Assembly: GCA_937891465.1 (NCBI GenBank)
Contig: CALAHF010000162.1
Span: 61,967 to 125,966, forward strand
Source: an uncultured Verrucomicrobiales bacterium
GTDB taxonomy: Bacteria; Verrucomicrobiota; Verrucomicrobiia; Verrucomicrobiales; DEV007
Direction of reading: 5' to 3'
Length of the DNA: 64,000 bases
Both the position numbers and the translations under genes were made by a program. The notes beneath the pieces were generated by a model. The model saw nothing but the letters and a program-made list of their open reading frames with translations, did no database searches and was not told the DNA's origin. Shown here piece after piece: positions 1 to 8,682 of the stretch. The first letter of the stretch is position 1. Every line of letters begins with the position of its first letter.

Positions 1-1093
1 AAGCGGCGACGAGATTGCCGGCCAGCTCTTTTGTTTTGAAGACAAAGGTAAGCGTGATGTTTCGATGCGCCCCGAGCTGACCCCAACGCTTGCCCGCATG
101 GCTGCCGCTCGTCAGCGTGATTTTAAAAAGCCGCTCAAGTGGTTTTCAATCGGCCAGTTTTTTCGCTACGAAAAACACCAAAAAGGTCGGGGTCGCGAAT
201 TTTATCAGTTCAATTGCGATATTCTGGGTGAAGAATCTGTCGCTGCAGACGCCGAGTTAATTGCCCTTTCGATCGACTTGATGCGCGAACTCGGTTTCAC
301 TCCCGATGATTTTTCGATTCGTCTCAGTGATCGAAATGCATGGACAGATTTCGCTGCGTTGAACGGAGTAACGGAAGAAAAGGCCAACGATTTCCTTCAA
401 ATTATCGATAAGCTCGAGCGCGAGCGTCCTGAAAGATCAGATGAATTGCTCGGCGAGCTTGGTCTGTCTCTTCAACAAATTCGCGATTTCATCGCTACTG
501 GCGAAGCTGCCTCTGAGCGGATTGCGGCGATCAAAGCTGATCTGACTGGCCGTGGACTCGCTGAATTTGTGAAAGTTGATCTCAACATCGTTCGCGGCCT
601 AGCCTACTACACCGGGGCCGTTTTCGAAGTCTTCGACGTCAGTAAAGGAATGCGTGCCGTCGCGGGTGGTGGTCGATACGATCAGCTCGTAAAACTTATC
701 GGCAACGTCGATATGCCCGCTTGCGGGTTCGCGATGGGTGACATGGTCATCACTGATCTCATTCGTGAAACTGCCCACACCAATGAAAAGCTTGAAGCCG
801 CCGTAGGCGAAGCGTCCGCGATTGACGTATTTGTTGTCGTCGCTGACGAAGAAAAACGGGCGGATGCATTGGGTGTCGTTCAAAAACTCCGCAATGCCGG
901 ATTCCGAACCGGTTTGCCGCTGTCACCTGCAAAAGTCGGCAAGCAATTTCAATCAGCTGAGCAAAGCGGCGCGAAACACGCGGTCATCGTTGGATCAGAA
1001 TTCCCAACCGTTTCTCTAAAAAATCTGGCCGCTCGCGAGGGAGAATCCTGCGATGCGGGTGAGTTGGTCGTAAAACTTTCCACGATCCAATAG
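1..1093 (+). CDS. hisS: Histidyl-tRNA synthetase, 5' end outside the window
   Basis: Class II aminoacyl-tRNA synthetase that charges tRNA-His in the cytoplasm. The frame is already open at base 2 (S-G-D-E-I-A-G-Q-L-F...), so the gene starts upstream; 363 codons are visible. The motif-2 region reads RDVSMRPELTPTLARM and the histidine-binding stretch reads VRGLAYYTGAVFE, both typical of HisRS. The C-terminal anticodon-binding domain follows (about the last 95 residues, from IDVFVVVADEEKRA). Its TAG stop at 1091-1093 lies inside the first unit of a 22-bp-phased repeat. upp follows after 48 bases on the same strand. The family assignment is secure. Confidence 0.95.
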   Translation, partial: SGDEIAGQLFCFEDKGKRDVSMRPELTPTLARMAAARQRDFKKPLKWFSIGQFFRYEKHQKGRGREFYQFNCDILGEESVAADAELIALSIDLMRELGFTPDDFSIRLSDRNAWTDFAALNGVTEEKANDFLQIIDKLERERPERSDELLGELGLSLQQIRDFIATGEAASERIAAIKADLTGRGLAEFVKVDLNIVRGLAYYTGAVFEVFDVSKGMRAVAGGGRYDQLVKLIGNVDMPACGFAMGDMVITDLIRETAHTNEKLEAAVGEASAIDVFVVVADEEKRADALGVVQKLRNAGFRTGLPLSPAKVGKQFQSAEQSGAKHAVIVGSEFPTVSLKNLAAREGESCDAGELVVKLSTIQ

Positions 1094-1125
1094 GGTTGAT
1101 TCGTCGAACCAACAGGGTTAGATCG
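1083..1125. repeat. 22-bp-phased intergenic repeat, locus 1 (2 units, direct)
   Basis: Two 21-nt units at 1083-1103 and 1105-1125, both in the CAAYAGGGT orientation, starting 22 nt apart. The first contains the hisS stop codon (CAA TAG GGT). CACGATC at 1081-1087 and GATCGTG at 1121-1127 add an outer inverted repeat. Confidence 0.85.
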
Positions 1126-1141
1126 TGGAACCGGTTAATTT

Positions 1142-1771
1142 ATGAGCGCAGAAAATCTCACCATCGTTGATCACCCGTTGATCCGCACCCGGCTCGCGGT
1201 GATTCGCCAAGCAAGCACGGAGACGGCCGCTTTTCGTGAGGCGTTGCACGATGTCGCTCGGTTGATGACTTTTGAAGTGACTCGTGATTTAGAAACAAAG
1301 CCGCTTGAGGTGGAAACGCCGATTACGAAGATGCAGGCAGATGAACTGAAACGGCCGATTATTTTCGTTCCGATTCTGCGAGCTGGAATCGGGCTGCAAA
1401 ACGGATTTTCCGATATCGTTTCGGAATCGCATGTCGGCTACATCGGGCTGTTTCGAGATGAAGAAACGCTTCAGCCCAAGAAATATTACTGCAAGCTTCC
1501 CGACAATATCACGGACGGAGATGTCTTTCTGATCGATCCCATGCTGGCAACCGGGGGAAGCGCAATCGAAGCGGCTTCTCAGTTGAAGGAGGCGGGCGCG
1601 ACGCGAATTCGTTTTGTCTGCCTGATCGCTGCGCCGGAAGGTGTGGCTGAGTTTCACAAAGCACATCCTGACGTGCCGATTTTTACGGCGGCGCTGGATG
1701 AATGTCTCAACGAAAAATCCTACATCGTTCCGGGACTTGGCGATGCTGGTGACCGATATTTTGGCACGTGA
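1142..1771 (+). CDS. upp: Uracil phosphoribosyltransferase
   Basis: Pyrimidine salvage enzyme that makes UMP from uracil and PRPP. The 209-residue length is normal for the family. The PRPP-binding loop reads LIDPMLATGGSA (about residues 131-142), the N-terminal part has the family pattern LIRTRLAVIRQAST, and the C-terminus ends GDAGDRYFGT, as in typical UPRTs that bind uracil there. No strong Shine-Dalgarno is visible before ATG 1142. The stop overlaps the GTG start of the next gene, which suggests translational coupling although the products are functionally unrelated. Confidence 0.95.
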   Translation: MSAENLTIVDHPLIRTRLAVIRQASTETAAFREALHDVARLMTFEVTRDLETKPLEVETPITKMQADELKRPIIFVPILRAGIGLQNGFSDIVSESHVGYIGLFRDEETLQPKKYYCKLPDNITDGDVFLIDPMLATGGSAIEAASQLKEAGATRIRFVCLIAAPEGVAEFHKAHPDVPIFTAALDECLNEKSYIVPGLGDAGDRYFGT

Positions 1772-2862
1772 AAATTGGTCTCGTCAGACGCGGTTACTCG
1801 GCGACGGGTGGTGCCGAAAAATACCTGCTTCGGTTTGCCGATGCGGTTGAAGCTGCAGGGCACAGCGTGATTCTTTTCTGCGATAAACGCTGGCCGGAGT
1901 CGGTGTGGAAAAACAGGCAAACGATCACGTTCGACAGCGTTGGGAAATCGCCGCGCTGCTTTGCGGATGCACTCGAAAAGGCGAATCCGAAATCGCATTG
2001 CGATCTGGTTTTCTCGCTTGAACGCATTTGGAACTGCGATGTTTTCCGCGCTGGAGATGGCGTCCATGCCGCGTGGCTGGAGCGCCGGGCGCCGTTTGAA
2101 AATACCTGTAAAACCTGGTTTCGCGGCTTTCAGAAAAAACACCGTGAACTGATCGAACTTGAGAAATCGCTTTTTTCTCCTGAAGGAAACACCAGCGTGA
2201 TTTGCAATTCGACGATGGTGAAAACCGAAATTGAAACGCAATTTGGGATGAATGGAGAGCGGATCACAGTGATTCCAAACGGCTTTGATGCACCGGAACG
2301 AATGGCTGATGAACGTGCCGTAATGCGTCAGGAAATGCGAGATTCGTGGGCGGTTGGTCCTGACAAAAAAGCGATCCTTTTCGTGGGTTCCGGGTGGGAG
2401 CGGAAAGGGCTTCAGTTTGCGATTGATGCCGTCGAAGCGCTTCCGGATTCTGCAAATGTCCGGCTAATCGTGGCCGGAAAAGACAAACGAAAACCTCGCG
2501 TGAAAAACACAAATCGAATTCATTTCGCAGGGCCCGTTTCAAACCTCGAACCGGTTTACGAAGCGGCTGATTCCTTTGTTCTGCCGACACTTTACGATCC
2601 ATTTTCCAATGCGGGCCTCGAAGCCGCGGCCTATGGATTGTCCGTCGTGACCAGTGATGGAAATGGCTTGGCCGAACATATTCCGCCGCTTTCAGGAAAA
2701 GTCGTGTCGATCGGCAATGACACCGTTGATCAACTTCGAACGGCTTTCGAAAGTCTGGCGGAATGTGATCGCGCCGAAGAAAATCGGCATATCATTCGCG
2801 AACATTTTTCCACCGCGTTGAATCAAAAACGGACGTTGTCTTTTTTCGAATCCCGCTCGTAA
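1768..2862 (+). CDS. Glycosyltransferase family 4 (GT-B fold)
   Basis: Predicted nucleotide-sugar-dependent transferase of 364 residues, likely cytoplasmic or membrane-associated. The N-terminal Rossmann half begins with KIGLVRRGYSATGGAEKYL, whose glycine-rich loop is typical of GT4. The C-terminal half carries AILFVGSGWERKG and the donor-site stretch YDPFSNAGLEAAAYGLSVV with its E-x7-E-like helix. The best analogues are lipopolysaccharide-core transferases of the WaaG/RfaG type, but the acceptor cannot be read from sequence. The start is GTG at 1768, overlapping the upp stop by four bases. rsmE follows after 16 bases. Confidence 0.85.
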   Translation: MKIGLVRRGYSATGGAEKYLLRFADAVEAAGHSVILFCDKRWPESVWKNRQTITFDSVGKSPRCFADALEKANPKSHCDLVFSLERIWNCDVFRAGDGVHAAWLERRAPFENTCKTWFRGFQKKHRELIELEKSLFSPEGNTSVICNSTMVKTEIETQFGMNGERITVIPNGFDAPERMADERAVMRQEMRDSWAVGPDKKAILFVGSGWERKGLQFAIDAVEALPDSANVRLIVAGKDKRKPRVKNTNRIHFAGPVSNLEPVYEAADSFVLPTLYDPFSNAGLEAAAYGLSVVTSDGNGLAEHIPPLSGKVVSIGNDTVDQLRTAFESLAECDRAEENRHIIREHFSTALNQKRTLSFFESRS

Positions 2863-2878
2863 ATACCCTTTTAAGAAA

Positions 2879-3619
2879 ATGGCTAAGTACCGATTTTATA
2901 TCCCCGAATCTGACTGGAATCTTGAAGCGCTCGCTCTGACCGGCGATGAAGCGCACCACTGCCGCGACGTAATGCGCTGTCAGGTGGGCGAGCGAATCAT
3001 TGCTTTTAACGGAGCTGGCACGGAGTCCGAATCTGAGATTATGAGTTCGGAAAAAAACCGGGTTGAACTGAAGCCGATTCTCACAAGCCAATCGCCGCGC
3101 CCGCCGGCAATTTTAACAATCGGGCAGGCGATTCCCAAAGGGAAAAACATGGATTTGATCATCCAAAAATCGACCGAGCTTGGCGCTTCGAAAATTGTGC
3201 CGCTGCTTTCAGCGCGGACGGTGGTGCAGCTCGGCAAAGACGATCTCGCGAAAAAGCAGGAGAAATGGCAGAGGATTGCGTTGGAGGCCTGCAAACAGTG
3301 CGGTCAAAATTGGCTTCCTGAAGTGGCCGCTCCGGTGTCTGTCGAAAATTTTTTGAGTTCTGTTTCGGATCCATTTCGACTGGTCGCTGCGATCAGTGAT
3401 CAAGCGGAGTCATTGAAAAAAATCCTAGCCGATCACGAAGGCGATCGACCGACATCCGCAACGATGATGATTGGTCCGGAGGGCGATTTTACTCCTGCGG
3501 AAATCTCCCAATCTTTCAGCGCAGGATTTCTTCCACTCTCGCTGGGACCGATCGTGCTCCGGAGTGAAACTGCCGCAATCTACGCGCTCAGCGTCGTAGG
3601 CTATGAGTTGATGGGATAA
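2879..3619 (+). CDS. rsmE: 16S rRNA m3U1498 methyltransferase
   Basis: SPOUT-class methyltransferase that N3-methylates U1498 (E. coli numbering) of 16S rRNA. It has 246 residues, the usual length. The N-terminal PUA-like domain contains ALTGDEAHHCRDVMRCQVGE. The C-terminal knotted SAM-binding domain contains MIGPEGDFTPAEI and LGPIVLRSETAAIYALSVV, which are the diagnostic RsmE motifs. The ATG is preceded by an A-rich stretch without a clear Shine-Dalgarno. It probably shares a transcript with the upstream upp and GT4 genes. Identification is firm. Confidence 0.93.
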   Translation: MAKYRFYIPESDWNLEALALTGDEAHHCRDVMRCQVGERIIAFNGAGTESESEIMSSEKNRVELKPILTSQSPRPPAILTIGQAIPKGKNMDLIIQKSTELGASKIVPLLSARTVVQLGKDDLAKKQEKWQRIALEACKQCGQNWLPEVAAPVSVENFLSSVSDPFRLVAAISDQAESLKKILADHEGDRPTSATMMIGPEGDFTPAEISQSFSAGFLPLSLGPIVLRSETAAIYALSVVGYELMG

Positions 3620-3658
3620 ATTTGTAACTAAACAGCTAGCGAGGGGTTCTTTGTTATT

Positions 3659-4618
3659 ATGAAGTCTCTGCTATTTTGCTGCTTGGTTTTTCTGTCTGCG
3701 GTTCTCAATTCTCAGGAGCTCGTTGATTCGTCGGTCAAAGAATTGCTTTTTGAACCCAACGATTCCAAGAGGAATCGAGTCGTTCCAGTAAAAGTATATT
3801 TGCCCGCTGAATCAAAATCGCCACTCCCAGTAATTCTCTTTTCGCACGGGCTGGGTGGCTCGAGGATGAACAGCGTTTATCTCGGCCTTCATTGGGCAAA
3901 GCAGGAGTTTGTCTGCGTTTTTATGCAACATCATGGCAGCGATGAAAGTGTGTGGAAAGACGCGCGGCCGGCTGATCGGATGTCGGCAATGAAAGGGGCG
4001 GCTAATCTGAAATCGACGCTTGATCGATTCGACGACGTGCCATTTGTAATTGATCAGCTGGAACGTTGGAACGCAGATAAAGAACATCCGCTCGTTGATG
4101 CGCTGGACTTGGAGCACATCGGAATGTGTGGCCATAGTTTTGGTGCGGTGACCACTCAAGCCATGATGGGGTAGAAATTCAGAGCAGGCCGAACGGTTTC
4201 AGATCCGCGACTTGATGCGTTCTTTGCAATGAGCCCGTCAGAACCTCGTGGCGGGACATCCGCGTCAGCTTTTGCGGAGATTAAAAAACCATTTCTTGGT
4301 ATGACCGGAACCAAAGACGGAAGTCCGATCAGCCCGAAGACTACTCCGGCTTCACGCCGAGAAGTTTACAAAGCACTTCCTGTAGGAGACAAATTCGAGC
4401 TCGTTTTTGAAGGGGCAGAGCACTCAGCGTTTTCTGACGCAGGTGACCGCGCGAAAAACCGGATTCCTCATCACCATCTCGCGATCCAGAAAATCAGTAC
4501 AAAGTTTTGGGACGCGTATTTAAAAAACGACGAGTCAGCAAAAAAATGGTTGCAGTCGAATCAGCCAAAAAAGGATGAAGGCTTGCTTGTCGAAAAAGAC
4601 ATTTGGGCGTGGAAGTAA
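3659..4618 (+). pseudogene. Secreted alpha/beta hydrolase interrupted by an in-frame TAG
   Basis: Two open segments, 3659-4174 and 4175-4618, are in the same frame and separated only by TAG at 4172-4174. Read through, they form one protein of 319 codons. It has a signal peptide (residues 1 to about 19), an oxyanion-side motif ILFSHGLGG, a nucleophile elbow GHSFGA (Ser160) just before the stop, and a late histidine in GAEHSAF. This resembles dienelactone-hydrolase or PAF-acetylhydrolase-like proteins. A CAG-to-TAG change (Gln to stop) is the simplest explanation, since the sequence after TAG reads on smoothly (KFRAGRTVSDPRLDAFF). The N-terminal part alone would lack the catalytic His. A GAGGGG Shine-Dalgarno lies about 12 bases before ATG 3659. 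Confidence 0.85.
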
Positions 4619-4628
4619 ATGGGATGGC

Positions 4629-4952
4629 TCACTTCCTCCGATGATTCCCACGGTTGCTTGATTTGTATTCCGGGGGCCGTTTTTTGACCCATTTCACGAA
4701 CTTCTGAATTTCTTCGTGCTCGAGCATGAGTTCGATCGTTGCGAAATTTTTCGCCAATTCGGCTTCTGTAAAAACGGAGTGAATTTTGCCGTGACAGATT
4801 TCGTGAACGATGGCGACCGGCCCGTGTTTGCCGCCCTTAAGTTTTGGAATCAGGTGATGTTTGCTTTCTTTCGCCGGTGGAATGGGGCGACGACACAGCG
4901 GGCAGAGTTTCCAGCCGGTTTCAGGATCAATTTCTAACGGGGGATTCGACAC
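4629..4952 (-). CDS. Small HNH-endonuclease-fold protein
   Basis: Protein of 107 residues with a compact HNH/treble-clef core: CPLCRRPIP (first zinc knuckle, about residues 17-25), KHHLIPKLKGG (the His-His-Leu-Ile segment) and HEICHGKIHSVF. Short stand-alone HNH proteins of this pattern are common in bacteria. Nuclease activity is plausible but the biological role is unknown. No restriction, phage or toxin genes lie beside it. It faces the broken hydrolase tail to tail and is divergent from the small lipoprotein gene. The C-terminus is basic. Confidence 0.75.
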   Translation of the reverse strand: MSNPPLEIDPETGWKLCPLCRRPIPPAKESKHHLIPKLKGGKHGPVAIVHEICHGKIHSVFTEAELAKNFATIELMLEHEEIQKFVKWVKKRPPEYKSSNRGNHRRK

Positions 4953-4988
4953 TTGCCTTTCGGGGGTTCGTTTTTACCTTCGCCTGTG

Positions 4989-5192
4989 ATGAAAACTTTT
5001 CGACTTCTTCTTCTCGCATCGGTTTCGATGTTCGCATTGTCCAGCTGTGCTCTCCTAAAATGCGATAGCTGCGCGGCAAAACAAGGCGCTGCGCGGGAAC
5101 GAGCATTGCAGGAATATCAGGCTCAGCAAGCAGCTGTCGCAGGAGCGTCTGCGCCTGCGACCGTGACACAAGCCCCTCGACTCCGGCCGTAG
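4989..5192 (+). CDS. Small lipoprotein, probably frameshifted near its end
   Basis: Starting at ATG 4989 the product has 67 residues. A signal sequence MKTFRLLLLASVSMFALSSC ends in a lipobox-like LSSC, predicting a lipid-anchored protein. An Ala/Gln-rich tail follows. The frame stops at 5190-5192, but the frame one base away continues with STPAVAPSPAVAPAPVQ to a TAA at 5228-5230. This is a far more natural tail for such a protein. One missing base in the CCCC run near 5168-5172 would explain this. Function unknown. An in-frame ATG at 4953 would put extra residues before the signal sequence and is less likely. Confidence 0.6.
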   Translation: MKTFRLLLLASVSMFALSSCALLKCDSCAAKQGAARERALQEYQAQQAAVAGASAPATVTQAPRLRP

Positions 5193-5255
5193 CGCCAAGT
5201 CCCGCAGTTGCTCCGGCCCCGGTTCAATAATTTTTTTCACGAAGCAGCAGCTTTT

Positions 5256-5298
5256 CGAACATACCCTATTGATTCGTTGAACGTACCCTGTTGGTTCG
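5256..5298. repeat. 22-bp-phased intergenic repeat, locus 2 (2 units, direct)
   Basis: Units at 5256-5276 and 5278-5298, both in the ACCCTRTTG orientation and 22 nt apart. The element covers the last codons and the TAG stop of tcdA on the minus strand, so it encodes the protein's C-terminal residues RTNRVRSTNQ. Confidence 0.85.
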
Positions 5299-6072
5299 TA
5301 AAACCTCCGCCGCTGCTTCAGCGGCTGCTGCAAAGCCGAACGTCCCAGTAACGAAGGAGGCTGCACCGTATCCGTTTTCGCAATTCATTTCGAGGTCGCT
5401 ACTCGGCTCGGGGCCGTCTCGGACGGATCCATCCTTCCATGGAAAAACGGGATTTTGGGTGCTGTAAACGGCTCGAAATCCCCATGGGGTCCGATCGTGC
5501 TCGTGGGGGAATCCGAATTCGCGCCGGAGCTTTCGTCGGACCTGTTTTAGGAGCGCGTCGTTGGTGGTATTGTTTATGTCAGAAATCGTAATCGAACCCG
5601 GGTCTGTTTTTCCACCAGCTCCGCCAGAGATAATGAGTGGAATGTTCCGCTCTTTGCATCGGATGAGGAGTTCACATTTGTGGCTGATTTTGTCGATTCC
5701 ATCAATCACCACATCGAATCCGAGATCTAAGATTGAATCGGCGTTCGATGGCAGGAAAAAATCTTCCAACGCGTGAATTTCGGCGTCGGGATTGATTTTT
5801 TGAAGTCGATCTGCGGTGGCGGAGGCTTTGGTGCGCCCGATTTCGCCTTCAATGGCATGGAGTTGCCGATTGGTATTGGTGATGCAGACCTCGTCGAGAT
5901 CGATCAACGTGATCTTCCCAATCCCAGTACGGGCAAGGGCTTCGGCTGACCATGAACCGACGCCGCCCACGCCGATTACGGCAATGTGGGCTGCCTGAAA
6001 TTTCTCCAGCGCACCTTTGCCGTAGAGTCGCTCAAGTCCGGAAAATCGATTATAGAACGCTGATTGATCCAT
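5266..6072 (-). CDS. tcdA: tRNA threonylcarbamoyladenosine dehydratase (ThiF/E1-like)
   Basis: ATP-dependent E1-like enzyme expected to cyclise t6A37 to ct6A in tRNAs. The 268 residues match the family. The nucleotide loop is AVIGVGGVGSW (about residues 31-41), followed by LIDLDEVCITNTNRQLHA and RTKASATADRL. Later come VYSTQNPVFPW and the C-terminal hydrophobic GAASFVTGTFGFAAAAEAA. All are characteristic of TcdA/CsdL rather than ThiF or MoeB. The final ten residues come from an intergenic-type repeat and are probably not functional. The start codon lies just after the clpC terminator hairpin, so it either has its own promoter close by or depends on read-through. Confidence 0.9.
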   Translation of the reverse strand: MDQSAFYNRFSGLERLYGKGALEKFQAAHIAVIGVGGVGSWSAEALARTGIGKITLIDLDEVCITNTNRQLHAIEGEIGRTKASATADRLQKINPDAEIHALEDFFLPSNADSILDLGFDVVIDGIDKISHKCELLIRCKERNIPLIISGGAGGKTDPGSITISDINNTTNDALLKQVRRKLRREFGFPHEHDRTPWGFRAVYSTQNPVFPWKDGSVRDGPEPSSDLEMNCENGYGAASFVTGTFGFAAAAEAAAEVLRTNRVRSTNQ

Positions 6073-6077
6073 CTCAC

Positions 6078-6113
6078 GAAAAAGCGCTTTGCCTGTTTTA
6101 AGGGCAAAGCGCT
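6078..6113 (-). terminator. Rho-independent terminator after clpC
   Basis: A perfect 11-bp stem AGCGCTTTGCC/GGCAAAGCGCT (6083-6093 with 6103-6113) followed, in the minus direction, by a five-T run at 6079-6083. It lies between the clpC stop and the tcdA start, ending about six bases before the tcdA ATG. Confidence 0.85.
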
Positions 6114-6153
6114 ATCGAAACTTATTCTTGGAAACTCGATCGTCCTTTCAGAC

Positions 6154-8682
6154 TCACTTGTCGTCTGTCACTGCAGCTGCTTCTTCGACGATTTCTTCGG
6201 GAGTTGAATCGTCATTATCACCCGTATCAAAGGCGAGCATTTTCTCGTCTTCGGTGTGAGATACGTGGATGGTTTTGCCTGGCTTGATGTAGCCGCGAAG
6301 CATTAACTCAGCGAGTGGATCTTCGAGATGGCGCTCAACTGCACGACGCATTGGACGCGCGCCGTAAGCGGGATCGTAGCCTTCTTCTACGAGAAATTCT
6401 TTCGCGGTAGTGTCGAGTTCGAGAATGATTTCTTTCTCAGCAAGACGCTTCAGGACGGTTGCGATTTCGAGGTCGACAATCTTTACGAGGTCATCCTTCT
6501 CCAACATATGGAAAACGATTTTCTCGTCGAGACGGTTAAGGAACTCAGGTTTGAAAATGTTTTTCGACTGATCGAGAATTTTATCCCGCATCGCATCGTA
6601 ATTTTCATCTGATGCATCGGTTCCCATCGCCGCAAAACCAAGGCTGGTCTGCTTCTTGATCAGTTCAGCACCCACGTTTGAGGTCAGAATGATGATGGTG
6701 TTCCGAAAGTCAATCTTACGGCCGAGGCTGTCAGTGATCATTCCTTCTTCCAAAATCTGGAGGAGAAGGTGCATCACATCCGGGTGTGCTTTTTCAACTT
6801 CGTCGAACAGAACAACGGAGTAAGGACGACGACGAACCGCTTCGGAAAGCTGGCCGCCTTCTTCGTGACCAACGTATCCCGGAGGCGAACCAATCAAGCG
6901 GCTGCTGGTGAATTTCTCCATGTATTCCGACATGTCGATCTGGATCAATGCATCTGAATCACCGAACATGAACTCAGCCAAATTCTTGGCGAGGTAGGTT
7001 TTACCAACCCCGGTAGGTCCGAGGAAAATAAACGAACCAATCGGACGACGTGGATTTTTAAGGTCGGCACGCGAACGAATAAGTGCTTTGGAAATTGCTT
7101 TGACGGCTTCGTCCTGACCAATGACGCGGGTCTGGAGTTCTTCTTCCATTTTGAGAAGCTTCTCGGCTTCTTTTTCTTCCATCCGCTGAAGTGGAACGCC
7201 GGTCCATTTGGCAACCACAGCCATGATGTCGTCTTCTTCGACCGCCACGATATTTTCGGCATTCGCTTCACGCCATTCTTCGAGAACGTCTTCGAGTTCC
7301 TTGCGCTTGTTCTTCTCTTTGTCGCGCAGGGCAGCCGCATTTTCGAAATCCTGATCTTTAATTGCAGCCTCTTTGTCGATCACGATGGTTTCGATTTCCG
7401 CTTCGAGACCTTTCACTTCGGGTGGGCGAGTCATCGCAGCGATGCGGCAACGAGCTCCGGCTTCGTCGAGAATATCGATCGCTTTGTCTGGAAGAAATCG
7501 ATCGGTGAGGTAACGAGCGGAAAGCTTAACGCACGCTTCAATTGCGGCTTTGGTGTATTCCGCTTTGTGGTGCATCTCATACTTCGAGCGAAGACCCTGA
7601 AGAATGAGGATCGCATCATCAACAGATGGCTCTTCCACTTTCACAACCTGAAAACGACGGGCAAGCGCGGCGTCTTTTTCGATGTATTTGCGGTGCTCAT
7701 TGAGCGTTGTCGCTCCGATACACTGCATTTCGCCGCGGCTGAGGGCCGGTTTGATAATGTTTGAAGCGTCCATCGCGCCTTCGGCAGAACCCGCACCAAC
7801 GATGGTGTGAAGCTCATCGATGAACAAAATGACGTTTTTCGAGCGACGGATTTCGTCCATCACAGCTTTGATCCGCTCTTCAAATTGTCCGCGATATTTA
7901 GTGCCGGCCACCATCAGCGCCAAATCGAGCGTGATGACTTTCTTATCGTGAAGCAACTCAGGAACGTTCCCGTTTGAGATTTCCTGAGCCAACCCTTCAG
8001 CAATCGCCGTTTTACCAACACCAGCTTCTCCGATGAGAACTGGATTGTTTTTCGAACGACGGCAGAGAATCTGAATGACGCGCTCGATTTCCGGAGCGCG
8101 ACCAATCACAGGGTCGAGCTCATTTTCACGAGCAAGTTCGGTGAGATCACGACCAAAGGCACGGAGAGCGGGCATTTTGCCATCCTTCTTGCTGCTAGCA
8201 GTCGCCATATTGTCGTCGAAATCGGTATCTTCGTCGTCGCTTGAGAAATTAGGGTCCAGTTCACGCAGGATTTCATTCCGAGTGCGCTCGATATCGACTT
8301 CGAGATTTTTCAAAACGCGAGCGGCAACGCCTTCACCTTCACGAAGCAGACCGAGCAAAATGTGTTCTGTGCCGACGTAGCTGTGATTCAGCGCTTTGGC
8401 TTCTTTGCCAGCGAGAGCGAGAACTTTTTTGACGCGAGGTGTGTAGGGAATATTTCCCACCATCTTTGTCTCAGGGCCGTTGCCGACCTGTTTCTCAACT
8501 TCCATCCGGACCGTCTCAAGGTCCAAGCTCATCTTCTGGAGTACATTCACTGCGACACCCTGGCCGAGTTTGATGAGTCCTAAAAGGAGGTGTTCCGTTC
8601 CCACGTAGTTGTGGTTAAAGCGATCCGCTTCTTTCCTGGCAAGGGCGAGAACTTGTTGTGCGCGAGGGGTAAAATTATTCAT
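6154..8682 (-). CDS. clpC: ClpC AAA+ unfoldase
   Basis: Hexameric ATPase that unfolds substrates for the ClpP protease. It has 842 residues with the canonical order: double Clp_N repeat (about 1-145), AAA-1 with Walker A GEAGVGKT at 218-225 and Walker B ILFIDE near 285-290, a UVR-type middle motif (about 433-465, [17 protein letters not shown]), AAA-2 with Walker A GPTGVGKT at 555-562, and a C-terminal small domain. The short UVR-bearing middle domain marks ClpC rather than ClpB. It lies directly after mcsB with an 8-base overlap, so the three genes form one operon. No ClpP gene is in the window. Confidence 0.96.
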   Translation of the reverse strand: MNNFTPRAQQVLALARKEADRFNHNYVGTEHLLLGLIKLGQGVAVNVLQKMSLDLETVRMEVEKQVGNGPETKMVGNIPYTPRVKKVLALAGKEAKALNHSYVGTEHILLGLLREGEGVAARVLKNLEVDIERTRNEILRELDPNFSSDDEDTDFDDNMATASSKKDGKMPALRAFGRDLTELARENELDPVIGRAPEIERVIQILCRRSKNNPVLIGEAGVGKTAIAEGLAQEISNGNVPELLHDKKVITLDLALMVAGTKYRGQFEERIKAVMDEIRRSKNVILFIDELHTIVGAGSAEGAMDASNIIKPALSRGEMQCIGATTLNEHRKYIEKDAALARRFQVVKVEEPSVDDAILILQGLRSKYEMHHKAEYTKAAIEACVKLSARYLTDRFLPDKAIDILDEAGARCRIAAMTRPPEVKGLEAEIETIVIDKEAAIKDQDFENAAALRDKEKNKRKELEDVLEEWREANAENIVAVEEDDIMAVVAKWTGVPLQRMEEKEAEKLLKMEEELQTRVIGQDEAVKAISKALIRSRADLKNPRRPIGSFIFLGPTGVGKTYLAKNLAEFMFGDSDALIQIDMSEYMEKFTSSRLIGSPPGYVGHEEGGQLSEAVRRRPYSVVLFDEVEKAHPDVMHLLLQILEEGMITDSLGRKIDFRNTIIILTSNVGAELIKKQTSLGFAAMGTDASDENYDAMRDKILDQSKNIFKPEFLNRLDEKIVFHMLEKDDLVKIVDLEIATVLKRLAEKEIILELDTTAKEFLVEEGYDPAYGARPMRRAVERHLEDPLAELMLRGYIKPGKTIHVSHTEDEKMLAFDTGDNDDSTPEEIVEEAAAVTDDK

